DNA of 32,948 nt from JBGSMF01 sp041740315 (GTDB lineage Bacteria; Chloroflexota; Anaerolineae; Fen-1058), in the NCBI GenBank assembly GCA_041740315.1, contig JBGSMF010000202.1, positions 1 to 32,948 on the forward strand. The letters are read 5' to 3'. Position numbers and translations under genes: made by a program. The notes beneath the pieces are model-generated. The model made no database searches. It saw only the letters and a program-made list of their open reading frames with translations, and was not told the origin of the DNA. Of this stretch, positions 1 through 8,528 are shown in pieces. Positions within the stretch are counted from its first letter, which is position 1; every line of letters begins with the position of its first letter.

Positions 1-1
1 A

Positions 2-223
2 AAAGTAGATCAGCCGATTCTCTATTTAGACTTTCAAACCATGTCACACAATCCTGAGCTTCAAGCATGGTTGGCAACAGACCAAAGTTCACATGAATTC
101 CAAGAGTTGCACGCTATTTATCGTCTCTATCCAGCATGGCATACCCTGTACACCAGTTGGCTAAAATTGTATGATGGGGTGATATTTATCAAAGAGAGTA
201 CACCGGCTATCGGCTTGCAATGA
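2..223 (+). CDS. C-terminal fragment of erythromycin esterase-like protein (5' partial)
   Basis: The frame is open from the left edge of the window through a possible internal ATG at 41 to a TGA at 221-223, so this is the last ~73 codons of a gene that begins outside. The end reads YDGVIFIKESTPAIGLQ. It resembles the usual end of erythromycin esterase family proteins (roughly FDALIF-x-E-T-x-A-x-PL), and the preceding stretch with 'ILYLDFQTM...LQAWL' fits the conserved strand and helix before it. Family members hydrolyse or otherwise modify ester and lactone substrates in the cytoplasm, but the catalytic His/Glu residues lie upstream and cannot be checked. An independent 60-residue gene starting at 41 is less likely because the open frame continues upstream. 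Confidence 0.5.
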   Translation, partial: KVDQPILYLDFQTMSHNPELQAWLATDQSSHEFQELHAIYRLYPAWHTLYTSWLKLYDGVIFIKESTPAIGLQ

Positions 224-644
224 TTGGGGCAGGCCGGTCTAAGGCGGCCCTATGCTGCATGCACCCGACTGTCCATACGCTGCGAGTTTCAGAGCTACTC
301 TTTAAAAAACTAGCCCAACCGAGAAGATTTTTAAAGACGCCTAGTTGCCAAGGCGCAAAGGTTCCTATAATTTCTTGGCGTCTTCGCCTTGGCGTTAAAA
401 ATAATTTGGCTGCCTGTCTGCTGCCAGGTAGACGGCGGGAGGCCGCGATATGTGCTGTGGATGAGAGTTATGAGCGCAAGAGGTGCCGATATAGAGGCCA
501 GCCCCTCTCTGAAAATTGGGGTCAGCCTATACAATCTGTTCTTGGCCTGCCTTGAAGGGCAACCAGCCTGCTAACAACGGTTTGCACCCGACTAATGCGC
601 GACGTTAGGCGCAGCTTGGGACAAATGACAAGGAGGATAAAATC
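224..644. other. Gene-free stretch with repeat fragments
   Basis: There is no convincing gene here; the overlapping ORFs on both strands are low-complexity readings of repeats. Positions ~325-395 hold an imperfect inverted pair built on GCCAAGGCG / CGCCTTGGCG. Positions ~408-440 contain a CCTGTCTG...CCAGGTAGAC motif that recurs at 22174-22196 and, decayed, at ~26488-26509. Positions 569-610 have a TAAC...GTTAGGC arrangement vaguely like an integron attC site. The ribosome binding site of the next gene is at 631-636. Confidence 0.5.
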
Positions 645-977
645 TTGAATCGAGACTTGAAGATGCCTCTGGCATTCATGCTCTATGTGCTTGTGGTGAT
701 CTTTATATCCATGTTCCCAGGTAGAGGTTCTTCGCTCTGGCACATTGACAAAATTGGGCATTTCCTGGCATACATGGGGATGGCAATACTCGCGTTCTTG
801 GCTTTCAACTCTGGGATTGCCCGAATCTCGGCTCTTGTGTTTGCCATTGCTCTGGGAGCTATGCTAGAATGGGGGCAATCTTTCATACCGGGCCGCGATA
901 TGTCGCTAATTGATGAGACCGCAAACACCCTGGGGGTCCTTGCCGGCACATTACTTTTTCGCCTTCGAGGCCAATAA
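645..977 (+). CDS. VanZ-like family small membrane protein
   Basis: This 110-residue protein has four predicted membrane segments (about residues 8-26, 40-57, 62-80 and 90-107). It carries the VanZ-like signatures 'DKIGHFLAYMGMA' and 'EWGQSFIPGRDMSLIDETANTLG'. Such proteins are named after teicoplanin-resistance VanZ, but most are of unknown function in the cytoplasmic membrane. I chose the TTG start at 645 because AGGAGG at 631-636 sits 8 nt upstream; the ATG at 663 would waste that site and clip the first membrane segment. Length is normal for a minimal VanZ domain. It stands alone, with remnants on both sides. Family is fairly sure, role unknown. Confidence 0.82.
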   Translation: MNRDLKMPLAFMLYVLVVIFISMFPGRGSSLWHIDKIGHFLAYMGMAILAFLAFNSGIARISALVFAIALGAMLEWGQSFIPGRDMSLIDETANTLGVLAGTLLFRLRGQ

Positions 978-1158
978 TAATCATAAAAAAACATCCACGG
1001 CCAACAAATTCAATTGCCCATCGGTAGTGGCTTGTATCGCCACACCTATGGCAATTTTGATTACCAAGCCATCTTGCGTGACTTGTTACCGCGCCTGCCA
1101 TCCACTGCCCAGGTTGATCAAGGCGTTCAACACTTTAGCAACAAGCAAGATTCCATGA

Positions 1159-1407
1159 CTTATCTTGCAGAAATTCGAGGAACGGTATGGGTTCTGGATG
1201 GCAAATCTCTTGTCGTCACTTGTTTTTTTGAGCATTCATCTGCCGGGCTGGGTTTCTCTCCACAATCTCTGGATAGATAACGCGATTTCCGTATTTATCT
1301 TTGGCGTCGTGATGGCAATTGTATTCAAGTATGGCAAGTCTCTCTGGGGATCAATTATTGCACACAGCCTAAATGACTTTATTGCATTCGTCATTTTTCA
1401 CTCCTGA
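1159..1407 (+). pseudogene. 5'-truncated CPBP intramembrane protease remnant
   Basis: About 82 codons encode the C-terminal half of a CPBP (Abi/Rce1-like) membrane metalloprotease. Motif 2 is present as 'FLSIHLPGW' and motif 3 as 'IIAHSLNDF' (HxxxN). The reading begins 'LILQKFEERYGFWMAN', exactly where a full-length member would read EExxxRG-(F/L)-I-LQKFEER, but motif 1 and all upstream helices are missing and a TGA lies directly before (1156-1158). A TTG at 1165 could start translation, but no ribosome binding site is evident and the catalytic Glu pair would be absent. I read it as a deletion remnant. The preceding ~1014-1155 stretch is open in another frame ('DYQAILRDLLPRLPS') and may be part of a different broken gene that I do not recognise. 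Confidence 0.65.
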
Positions 1408-1622
1408 TCAATGGTAGGCATTTCGTTCAAGAGTACACCTATGCAAAAACCTGCCCAACACCAGCTTGCAGCAGACAGCGGCTTCGCCATCATACATTTT
1501 CTTCCAAGAAAGCAAAGCTTTCGCAGTGGTGGAGCCAAAGGCCCCCTGTGGGTAGAAAGTTTTATACTTTCCTATACCATAAAAAAGATGTACCTTTGAC
1601 ACAGCTAACAGACACCACTCTT

Positions 1623-1840
1623 ATGCAAGTCAGGCTTGATCCAACCCGCCCACGCTATCATTTTTGCGCTCCAGTCGGTTGGATGAACGATCCAAATGGC
1701 ACGGTCTTTTATCCATTATCATGGGCGAAGCGCAGGCACAACTCGGGTTGAGATTAACCCCGATAGACAAACAGGCTCAGACGATCATACTCACCTGCAC
1801 GGCGACCGAAATACACCTGGATGACAAGTGGATTCCATCT
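1623..1840 (+). pseudogene. GH32 (beta-fructosidase/invertase) N-terminal remnant
   Basis: From the ATG at 1623 the frame reads 'PRYHFCAPVGWMNDPNG', the diagnostic N-terminus of glycoside hydrolase family 32; the Asp in WMNDPNG is the family's catalytic nucleophile. After GTVFY the similarity stops and the frame closes at 1749-1751. From ~1715 a different frame reads 'GEAQAQLGLRLTP...TIILTCTATEIHLDD', which could be the family's C-terminal beta-sandwich. That would mean an internal deletion of roughly 400 codons with a frame change, but only the N-terminal part is secure. The second frame runs uninterrupted into the glycosyltransferase at 1841. Confidence 0.6.
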
Positions 1841-3109
1841 ATGAAAATCACAATCACTACCGTCGGTTCGCGCGGTGATATCCAGCCTTATGTGGCATTA
1901 GCCGTGGGCTTTAAACGCGCCGGCCACGAGGTCCGTCTTTCGGCTCCGCATATCTTTGCCGGACTGATCGCCGAGCATGGCTTACAGCATCTGCCCATCA
2001 GCATGAACCCGCAAGAAATCATGAATCACCCAGCGGTGCAAGCGGCTTCCCAGAGCGGCAACCATGTGCTTTTCTTGCGCACACTGTTCCGTGAAGGCAA
2101 GGCGCTCATTCAAACCTTTTTGGATCAAGTGTATGCCAATTGCCAAGAGGGGGAAGCTATCATCTCGTCCATGATTCCGTATGGGGCTTATGATGCCGCG
2201 GAAAAAAGGCATATCCCTTTTGTTCAGACGGTATTAGCCCCCTATTATCCTACGACCGCTTTTGCCGCGCCCGGTATTTCTCTGCCGTTTAATTGGGGGG
2301 TGGTCAACAAACTCACGTATGATCTCGTTGACCAGGCCTTCTGGCAGTTCTTCCGCCCCATTCAAAATCACTGGCGTAAACAACAACTCAGCCTGCCGCC
2401 CTTCCCATTTACCGGCCCCCACCGGGAAATCCGCCGGAGAGTTCCCACCGTGATGGGCTATAGCTCGATTGTCGTGCCCATGCCAACTGATTGGCCAGCC
2501 AGCAATTACGTGACCGGCTATTGGTTTCTGGATGAAGCCAAGAATTGGCAGCCTCCAGCAGGGTTGGAGTCTTTCTTGGAAACTCAACCGACCCCCATTT
2601 ACGTCGGGTTCGGCAGCATGCCTGAGCGCGACTCGGCACGTATGACACAGCTGGTCTTGGATGCGCTTCGATTGAGCGGGCAGCGGTGCGTCCTGTTGAG
2701 TGGCTGGGCTGGGTTAGGCGGCGAGCAGTTGCCCAATACGGTTTTTCATGTAGAATCCATTCCACACGCTTGGCTGTTCAAGCGAGTGGCTGCCGTCGTG
2801 CATCATGGTGGTGCAGGGACTATAGCCGCTGGATTGCGGGCCGGTGTACCTTCAATTATCACGCCTTATACGACCGATCAGTTCTTTTGGGCGGCTCGCA
2901 TTGTAAAGTTGGGTGTCGGCCCCAAGTCGGTTTCCTACCACCAACTGACAGCCGAAACGTTGGCGGCGATGATCCGCCAAGCCGTTGCCGACGCAGAGAT
3001 GCGCCAGCGAGCGGCTGAAATCGGCCAACGTATTGAGAGTGAAAATGGGGTAGGCAAAGCTGTAGAAATAATTGAACGCCACCTTGCAAAATTCTTTGTC
3101 GAATCCTGA
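1841..3109 (+). CDS. GT1 family glycosyltransferase (sterol/macrolide-type UGT)
   Basis: This 422-residue protein has a GT-B fold. The N-terminal glycosyltransferase-28-like domain begins 'MKITITTVGSRGDIQPYVALA' from the first codon. The C-terminal nucleotide-sugar domain carries 'YVGFGSMPERD' and the donor-binding signature 'VVHHGGAGTIAAGLRAGVPSI' (His-His near residue 321), followed by 'TTDQFFWA'. Family enzymes move a sugar from a UDP/TDP donor to a lipid, sterol or polyketide acceptor in the cytoplasm or at the membrane. The frame is open back to 1664, but the family start matches the ATG at 1841 and the upstream residues look like GH32 debris. No good ribosome binding site precedes 1841, so translation could depend on the upstream frame. 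The acceptor is unknown. Confidence 0.87.
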   Translation: MKITITTVGSRGDIQPYVALAVGFKRAGHEVRLSAPHIFAGLIAEHGLQHLPISMNPQEIMNHPAVQAASQSGNHVLFLRTLFREGKALIQTFLDQVYANCQEGEAIISSMIPYGAYDAAEKRHIPFVQTVLAPYYPTTAFAAPGISLPFNWGVVNKLTYDLVDQAFWQFFRPIQNHWRKQQLSLPPFPFTGPHREIRRRVPTVMGYSSIVVPMPTDWPASNYVTGYWFLDEAKNWQPPAGLESFLETQPTPIYVGFGSMPERDSARMTQLVLDALRLSGQRCVLLSGWAGLGGEQLPNTVFHVESIPHAWLFKRVAAVVHHGGAGTIAAGLRAGVPSIITPYTTDQFFWAARIVKLGVGPKSVSYHQLTAETLAAMIRQAVADAEMRQRAAEIGQRIESENGVGKAVEIIERHLAKFFVES

Positions 3110-3411
3110 GCAACGAGCGAAGCTCACAGGCACTCTACCTTCATCTCCTGAGCCAGCATGGCTACCTCATCATCTAAATACACCACATCATGCTTACTTT
3201 CGCTCCAATCTATTCCGATGTATACTTGCTTTATCACCTCCTCGTGTTGCGACTGACGGCCCAGCTTGGCCCAGCTACCTTGCTCCGGTGAGGGTGCCGT
3301 CGGACTCTTTGGGGGGACTGTCCGCTGCCGACTAATGCTGGTCCTTGTTCCCCAGGCCCGGTCACAAGGAGGCCAGCAGGTTCAATAGGTCCAGTCAAAT
3401 AGGAGAGTTCC
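3110..3411. other. Gene-free stretch, possible small decayed ORF
   Basis: No gene of recognisable family lies here. A 33-codon frame from the ATG at ~3190 ('MLTFAPIYSDVYLLYHLL...') to a TGA near 3291 looks protein-like but matches nothing I know and has no ribosome binding site. The last ~20 bases carry AGGAG (3401-3405) for the cupin gene. Confidence 0.4.
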
Positions 3412-3792
3412 ATGAGCGAATCACAACAGTATCCATATGCTACCTATCTCGATATCAAGTTCCCGGCGCTAACACTTGTCGACGTGCCAGCGCTCGTCAA
3501 TGCCTGCACAGATCAATGGTACAACCAAACCCTATGCAAAGTGAACGATTCTATAGTTCGCCTGGGAGTCATGCAGGGTGAGTATCACTGGCACAAGCAT
3601 GACAACGACGACGAGTTTTTCTTTGTTCTCGATGGGCACTTTGTTATTGATCTGGAGGGCGAGTCCATTGACCTTCAACCGAGGCAGGGCTATGTAGTGC
3701 CGAAAGGCATTGTCCATCGAACACGTGCCCCTGACCGCGCCGTCATTCTCATGGTAGAAACTGCCTCCATCGCGCCAACAGGAGACGCCTAG
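3412..3792 (+). CDS. Cupin domain protein
   Basis: This 126-residue single-domain cupin carries motif 1 in 'YHWHKHDNDDEFFFVLDGHF' (HxH...E...G metal ligands, centred near residue 60) and motif 2 in 'VVPKGIVHRTRA' (PxG...H). The length is typical of a stand-alone cupin_2 beta-barrel that binds a divalent metal. Such proteins act as isomerases, dioxygenases or sugar binders, and sequence alone does not say which. The ATG at 3412 is supported by AGGAG 6 nt upstream. It is a monocistronic-looking gene between a GT1 enzyme and a membrane glycosyltransferase. The metal site appears complete. Confidence 0.85.
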   Translation: MSESQQYPYATYLDIKFPALTLVDVPALVNACTDQWYNQTLCKVNDSIVRLGVMQGEYHWHKHDNDDEFFFVLDGHFVIDLEGESIDLQPRQGYVVPKGIVHRTRAPDRAVILMVETASIAPTGDA

Positions 3793-3942
3793 TTGAGCAA
3801 ATCGTCGTGTCGGAACCGCTCTCAACTTTGGTGGTCAAAGTTGGAGCAATACCTGACCGAGGCTGGCTTTGAGGAATTTTTGCCAAAGCTAGACGGCATC
3901 CTTCTAACTTTCAGTGCGCGCAAAGCGATGTTGCGCGCATAG
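3793..3942 (+). CDS. Possible 49-residue ORF directly after the cupin
   Basis: An open frame begins with TTG immediately after the cupin stop codon and ends at TAG 3940-3942. The part 'WWSKLEQYLTEAGFEEFLPKLDG...LTFSARKAMLRA' has the amphipathic look of a real C-terminal helix-rich fragment, while the first dozen codons do not. It may be the tail of a gene whose front was lost, or chance. I do not recognise a family. Confidence 0.25.
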   Translation: MSKSSCRNRSQLWWSKLEQYLTEAGFEEFLPKLDGILLTFSARKAMLRA

Positions 3943-3996
3943 GGCATGTGTTCTGCCCAACACCATGTTAGTGCACCGTACTTGGGGATTTCTCAA

Positions 3997-5571
3997 ATGC
4001 CATTGAAACACAAAAAATATCTTGCTTTTGTTCCAATCCTAGTTTTTGCTTTTGCTCTCAGAATGTGGGAAATAAATGCTCGTTCAATGTGGTTTGATGA
4101 ATCCTTTGAATACTGGGCTTCTACTGTTGGTTTGCAGGATTTGCTAACCACCGTTACAACATCTTTTCAGCCACCATTGTATAATTTTTTGCTCCACTTT
4201 TGGTTGAACTTTGGCTCTGATGCAATATGGCTACGGTTTTTGTCCGTTGCTTTCAGTATGCTAGGTTTATTGGGCTTGATGGTTTTAGGGCATCGCTTGT
4301 TTGGCATTAGAGGGGCTATAGTTGTCGGGCTATTGATGGCAACTCTGCCGACCGAAATCAAGTATGCACAGGAAGTGGCAGAATATGCCTTGATGAGCTT
4401 TATGCTATCTTGGGCATTATTATCCTTATTTCGTGCGCTCAGAGTTTCTACATGGAAAGCGTGGGGGGTATGGGGCATCTTTTGCGTAATGGCGGTTTAC
4501 AGCCATTATGGCGCAGCTATTAGCGTTTTTGCATTGTCAGCGATTGTATTTATTGAGAATATTTTTCGGCACGAGTTAGCCAAGTTGGGAAAACAAGCAA
4601 GTGTGATAATCTTGAGTCTAGTGCTAGGTTTGCCATTATTATACTTCTTGCCTAAGCAGTTGCTGGCACAAAAAAGGAACCCTGTTGTTCTGGGAGACTT
4701 TATTTATGAAATCAAAAGCCTTGTCGAAAATACCGGGAAAACGTTTCTCTTCCCCTTAACAGGGGAACCGTTTTCTTCTCTTCCAAAGTGGTTGCCGCTG
4801 TTAGGCATTGGCAGCATATTATTGCTTTCGTTGCTTATGCTGCTGTTCTGCCAAGACAAAGACTTGAAAAGAGTGTTTCTTTGGTTTTGGGGAGAGTATC
4901 TGGTTTATTATTGGAGCGTTAGGGCATCTTTGTATGCTTATGGGAACTATGGATTTAGATACATGCTAATTCTTCTGCCGCTATTTGTCCTAGTAATGGC
5001 CGCTGTTGTGTCAAAGTTGCATGAATCCAAATTTCTATTTATCAAAGCAACAGCAACAGGATTGTTGTTCTTGACAATAGCGTTAGGAGTCTATTCGCTT
5101 CCTAATCGCTCAATTTCGGAAAAAACAAGAAATTATACGGCTTGGCCTGAAACACAGGATGTACGCGAGGTTGTTTTGTATTGGAGACAGCACTCATCCT
5201 ATGATACTCCAACGTATATTTATTATGGTGCGGCACCGGCTTTTCGTTATTATGCAAGATTATACGGCATTGAGCAAGAGATTTTATTGCCTCCTGCATG
5301 GTATTCTTCCTGCTGGCAAGGCTTACCTGTCGAACACTGTGTTGTCGATAACGTTTACTATGGCGTCTGGTTTAGATCGTCTTCACTAGAGGATAAAGTT
5401 TCTTCCATACAAAATACGTTTGGTACTATGCCCAAAAGATTCTGGATCATTTTCTCGCATATTTACGCTGATGAAAACAATGATATAGTTAAGCAGCTAC
5501 TAGACAATTACAAAATTGAAGATGAATTTCGTCAAGTAAATGCGGTTGCATATTTGTTGATGGAACGATAA
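3997..5571 (+). CDS. GT39/ArnT-like polytopic membrane glycosyltransferase
   Basis: This 524-residue protein has about ten to twelve hydrophobic segments and a C-terminal soluble part from about residue 370. It resembles the dolichyl-phosphate-mannose mannosyltransferase/ArnT superfamily. The first extracytoplasmic loop has 'SMWFDESFEYW' (the catalytic Asp-Glu of this superfamily) and the following loop has 'QPPLYNFLLHFWLNFGSDAIWLRFLS'. Members take a sugar from a polyprenyl-phosphate carrier and attach it to protein or lipid on the outer face of the membrane. An in-frame ATG lies at 3946, but its 17 extra residues are translated from a repeat-like sequence, so I prefer the ATG at 3997 ('MPLKHKK', then the first helix). 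Base composition is clearly more AT-rich than in the flanking genes, which suggests transfer. Confidence 0.78.
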   Translation: MPLKHKKYLAFVPILVFAFALRMWEINARSMWFDESFEYWASTVGLQDLLTTVTTSFQPPLYNFLLHFWLNFGSDAIWLRFLSVAFSMLGLLGLMVLGHRLFGIRGAIVVGLLMATLPTEIKYAQEVAEYALMSFMLSWALLSLFRALRVSTWKAWGVWGIFCVMAVYSHYGAAISVFALSAIVFIENIFRHELAKLGKQASVIILSLVLGLPLLYFLPKQLLAQKRNPVVLGDFIYEIKSLVENTGKTFLFPLTGEPFSSLPKWLPLLGIGSILLLSLLMLLFCQDKDLKRVFLWFWGEYLVYYWSVRASLYAYGNYGFRYMLILLPLFVLVMAAVVSKLHESKFLFIKATATGLLFLTIALGVYSLPNRSISEKTRNYTAWPETQDVREVVLYWRQHSSYDTPTYIYYGAAPAFRYYARLYGIEQEILLPPAWYSSCWQGLPVEHCVVDNVYYGVWFRSSSLEDKVSSIQNTFGTMPKRFWIIFSHIYADENNDIVKQLLDNYKIEDEFRQVNAVAYLLMER

Positions 5572-5886
5572 CATAAATGCCGCTGCACGGAATAATGCGG
5601 GCAAACACCGCGTGCAGCCAACGCCGAACACACGCCACGTTTAACAAGATTTCGAGGTCATCAGTGGTTTGGCGGTAGCCCAGCGATCTGGTTGGCCGTT
5701 TGACACGGCTGGCGCATACGTTAGCCTGCAAGCCAAAAGCAACTCTGTTGGGAGATAACGAACTGTGCTAAAATAGTTGCTGTTCCTTAGTCAGAGCGAA
5801 AGGCAACCATAGCAAATCAAGCTGCCTAAACCACTTGTGGGCCAATGAGTATGCTTGAAATAATTTTTACATAAGGAGATTCTGGA
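5572..5886. other. Intergenic stretch with attC-like span and candidate promoter
   Basis: No gene is seen. GTTTAAC (5639-5645) fits the RYYYAAC core of integron recombination sites. GTTAGCC (5720-5726) fits the GTTRRRY core except for one base. The 88-nt span between them has no strong internal complementarity, so the attC reading is weak. A candidate promoter lies at 5748-5774 and AAGGAG of the next gene at 5873-5878. Confidence 0.35.
5748..5774 (+). promoter_or_regulatory. Candidate extended -10 promoter of the ABC permease
   Basis: TAAAAT at 5769-5774 is preceded by TGC, giving an extended -10 (TGn). A weak -35 (TTGGGA, 5748-5753) sits 15 nt upstream. It would give a leader of about 105 nt before the ATG at 5887. 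Sequence match only. Confidence 0.35.
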
Positions 5887-6879
5887 ATGACACAAAAAAG
5901 CATAAATCAAGACATATCTTCTCTACACTTTTCCGAAAACATTCTGTGGAGGCTTTCTTCCAATGCCTTATGGGATGGATTAATTGTGGCACTCTTGGTT
6001 ATCCTAGTCCTCGTTGGGGGTGTAGCCGCGGAAAGGTTTTTGTCACCGGCTAACATTCGAAGTATGACATGGGCCTGGCTTGCTGTTGCTATGTTAGCGC
6101 CAACTATGGGTCTAGTAATCGCCTCTGGGGGTATAGATTTATCCGTTGGGTCGGTAGCCGCGCTGACAGCAACCGTAATGGCTTCACTGGTTGTTTCCAA
6201 GGAGACAAGTATCGGGGTAGCATTTATCGTTGGCTTGGGTCTGGCCTTCTTGATCGGCCTTGTTAACGGGTTTCTGATGGGTGTGATTAAACTTAATCCA
6301 GTGATTGTGACCTTGGCTATGATGACAATGTTAAGGGGCATCTGCTATATAATCACAGATGGGCGAACTATTGTAGTTGCAGAGGTAGGATTCTTGTCAT
6401 CGCTTGCCATTCCCGTGGTCGCGCTCATTTTGCTAATAATTGTTTGTATTGTCGCAACTGAACTAAAACTTGTTAGTGGCAGACATCTCTTGCTGAATAG
6501 AGCTTCCTGGATACGCCAGAGCCTTCTTATTGGTTTGCCCTACGTTTTGTCAAGTGTAATGGCCGGTTTTGTCGGAGCTTTATATCTTGGCAGAATCCGG
6601 GCTGCTATGCCAACGATAGGCACAGGACTTGAGGTTGACGCGATTCTGATAGTACTTTTGGGCGGCACTTCCTTGGGCGGCGGATTTGTAAACATTGTAG
6701 GCGCTATTCCGGCGGCTCTTATCGTTGCGATGGGGCAGAATATCGTGGTTTTGAATGGAACCCAAGCATCCTTTTTAACTGTCGGGAAGGGTGCGGCGCT
6801 GCTAATTTTCGGGCTACTATGCCAGGCCTATTATTACGTTGTTAATCTGATATTCACAAAACGGAAAAGCCAACCCTAA
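5887..6879 (+). CDS. RbsC-type ABC transporter permease, orphan
   Basis: This 330-residue inner-membrane permease of the branched-chain amino acid/ribose type (BPD_transp_2) has 'GLVIASGGIDLSVGSVAALTA', 'NGFLMGVIKLNPVIVTL' and 'TGLEVDAILIVLLGGTSLGGG', all family hallmarks. Such proteins form the membrane pore for sugars such as ribose or xylose with an RbsA-type ATPase and a periplasmic binding protein. Neither partner is encoded in the window. The cytoplasmic loop that normally reads FGR-x-x-YA-x-GGN-x-x-AA-x-x-SG and couples to the ATPase is here only 'SGRHLLLNRASWIRQS', several residues shorter and without the GGN/AAR motif. The start is well supported by AAGGAG 8 nt upstream. Transporter family is sure; transport competence is not. 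Confidence 0.85.
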   Translation: MTQKSINQDISSLHFSENILWRLSSNALWDGLIVALLVILVLVGGVAAERFLSPANIRSMTWAWLAVAMLAPTMGLVIASGGIDLSVGSVAALTATVMASLVVSKETSIGVAFIVGLGLAFLIGLVNGFLMGVIKLNPVIVTLAMMTMLRGICYIITDGRTIVVAEVGFLSSLAIPVVALILLIIVCIVATELKLVSGRHLLLNRASWIRQSLLIGLPYVLSSVMAGFVGALYLGRIRAAMPTIGTGLEVDAILIVLLGGTSLGGGFVNIVGAIPAALIVAMGQNIVVLNGTQASFLTVGKGAALLIFGLLCQAYYYVVNLIFTKRKSQP

Positions 6880-7016
6880 AGAAACCCAACCAGGCAGAGA
6901 AAAATATGGCATGCTGCATGCGATCATCACTGCCAATACGCACTGGGAATGGTTTTCCTTGCGTTTCTTCGATGACAAAAAAGTGATGGGGTTATAGCAA
7001 AAGGGAAAAGGCAATA

Positions 7017-8528
7017 ATGGCTACATCAGATGGCAATCAATACGACGCAATCATTGTCGGAGCCGGCCCAGGTGGAAGCGCGATTGCCGCTCTGCTTGCC
7101 AAAGAAGGATTGCGCGTTTTGCTGATTGATAGGCATTCGACGGCTGGCGGTAAAATGCTGACGGTGCAGAGAGACGGATTTTATTATGAAATGTTCCCTA
7201 TCAATGCCGTGCCATCTCGCAACTCGCTATTTGAAAGACTGATTCACGATCTGGAACTGGAAAACGAGGCGCAAGTTATCTACCCCAACCCGGTAGGGAG
7301 ATTTTACTTTGAGCTCCCTGGCGGGGAAATACGCACCCTGGAAATGCCTGGCAAGAATCCTTCACCTTTTGGTTTCAAGCGATTGCTCGGGTTGAGTTGG
7401 ACTGGATTTTTTAAATTCTTGAGGATATTCGCCAAGATGAATTCAATAAAGCCCGAACAAGTGGAGAAATTGGCCAAGACATCGGCGCTGGATTACATTG
7501 ACAGCCACGACCTGCCGCAAAGTCTCAAGTCCTATCTGCTTTCGGTTTATACCGAGGGATTCTTTGAAGCGCCTGCCGATAGGGTAAGCGCGGCGGCCAT
7601 GATCCGCGCCGTACAGCAAACCACCCAGTGGGGCGGAGGGCGGTATTATCAGGGCGGTATGGGAAGCGTATTTCAGGGATTCGCCCGCGCGGTCGAAAGG
7701 TATAGCGGCAAGATATTATTCAACACCAGGGTTGAAAAGATTCTGATTGACCAGAATAGAATCACGGGGGTCCAAGCCGGAGGCGCGCAGTACGATGCCC
7801 CTATTGTGATCAGCAATGCCGGCATACAACCAACGGTGTTAAAGCTTGTTGGAGAGAAAAAGTTCAAATCCGAGTATGTAGAATGGGTCAAGAACCTGGA
7901 GATGAACCTGGCCAATGTGGGTTACCGCTGGTTTTTGAACAAGCCCTTGCTCACTTTACCAATGAATGTCTATATCACGTATAACAGCGTGTCCACTCTT
8001 GCCGATTTCGAGAACATGGAACGCGGCCAATTTCCCGATCACTCTTATGTATATCTGGGCACAACTTCCCTGTATCCCGGCCTTGCACCGGAAGGGAAGC
8101 AAATTGTGTACGCCTGCATGTCTTGTCTAGGCGATCCGGAAGTCAATATCCAACCTTATCTCGAACGGGTAAAGAAAATTGTCGTCAAGATGCAGCCAGA
8201 TATTCTTGAGCACATTGAGAGGGAAGAGGCCTTTGGGCCTCTTGAAGTTTCCAAGATGGGTAGAGATAGTGTTCTACCCGGTAGAGGCGGCGAGGATTAC
8301 GGAGTAGCCCTCTCAGTTACTCAGTATGGTGACAAGCGATTGAATGGCAAGACCCCGGTTGAAGGTTTGTACTATGTTGGCGGAGATGCCGGCGGGTTTG
8401 GGCTTGGAACACACCAGGCTGTTGATTCCGCTGTAAATGTCTCAAAAATGGCGCTGGATTACCACCGTACACTGGAAAATTATCGCGACAAGAATTATCA
8501 TACTTCCGTAGATACTGGGCACAAGTGA
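7017..8528 (+). CDS. CrtI/phytoene-desaturase-like FAD-dependent oxidoreductase
   Basis: This 503-residue flavoprotein has an N-terminal Rossmann FAD motif 'AIIVGAGPGGSAIAALLAKEG' (residues ~12-32, GxGxxG) followed by an acidic strand end 'LLIDRHSTAGGK'. The C-terminal FAD-binding stretch is 'VEGLYYVGGDAGGFGLGTHQA'. The overall plan and length match the phytoene desaturase/carotenoid isomerase/amine oxidase-like superfamily. No other carotenoid genes are present, so the substrate could be a polyisoprenoid, a retinol-like compound or something unrelated. The ATG at 7017 follows a purine-rich AAAAGG. Its stop overlaps the start of the next gene by four bases, so the two products are probably made together. 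Confidence 0.82.
   Translation: MATSDGNQYDAIIVGAGPGGSAIAALLAKEGLRVLLIDRHSTAGGKMLTVQRDGFYYEMFPINAVPSRNSLFERLIHDLELENEAQVIYPNPVGRFYFELPGGEIRTLEMPGKNPSPFGFKRLLGLSWTGFFKFLRIFAKMNSIKPEQVEKLAKTSALDYIDSHDLPQSLKSYLLSVYTEGFFEAPADRVSAAAMIRAVQQTTQWGGGRYYQGGMGSVFQGFARAVERYSGKILFNTRVEKILIDQNRITGVQAGGAQYDAPIVISNAGIQPTVLKLVGEKKFKSEYVEWVKNLEMNLANVGYRWFLNKPLLTLPMNVYITYNSVSTLADFENMERGQFPDHSYVYLGTTSLYPGLAPEGKQIVYACMSCLGDPEVNIQPYLERVKKIVVKMQPDILEHIEREEAFGPLEVSKMGRDSVLPGRGGEDYGVALSVTQYGDKRLNGKTPVEGLYYVGGDAGGFGLGTHQAVDSAVNVSKMALDYHRTLENYRDKNYHTSVDTGHK

Noticed and set aside
1664..1840. 59-residue N-terminal extension of the GT1 enzyme
   Set aside because: The family begins at MKITITTVGSRGD; the extension is better explained as GH32 debris that happens to be in frame.
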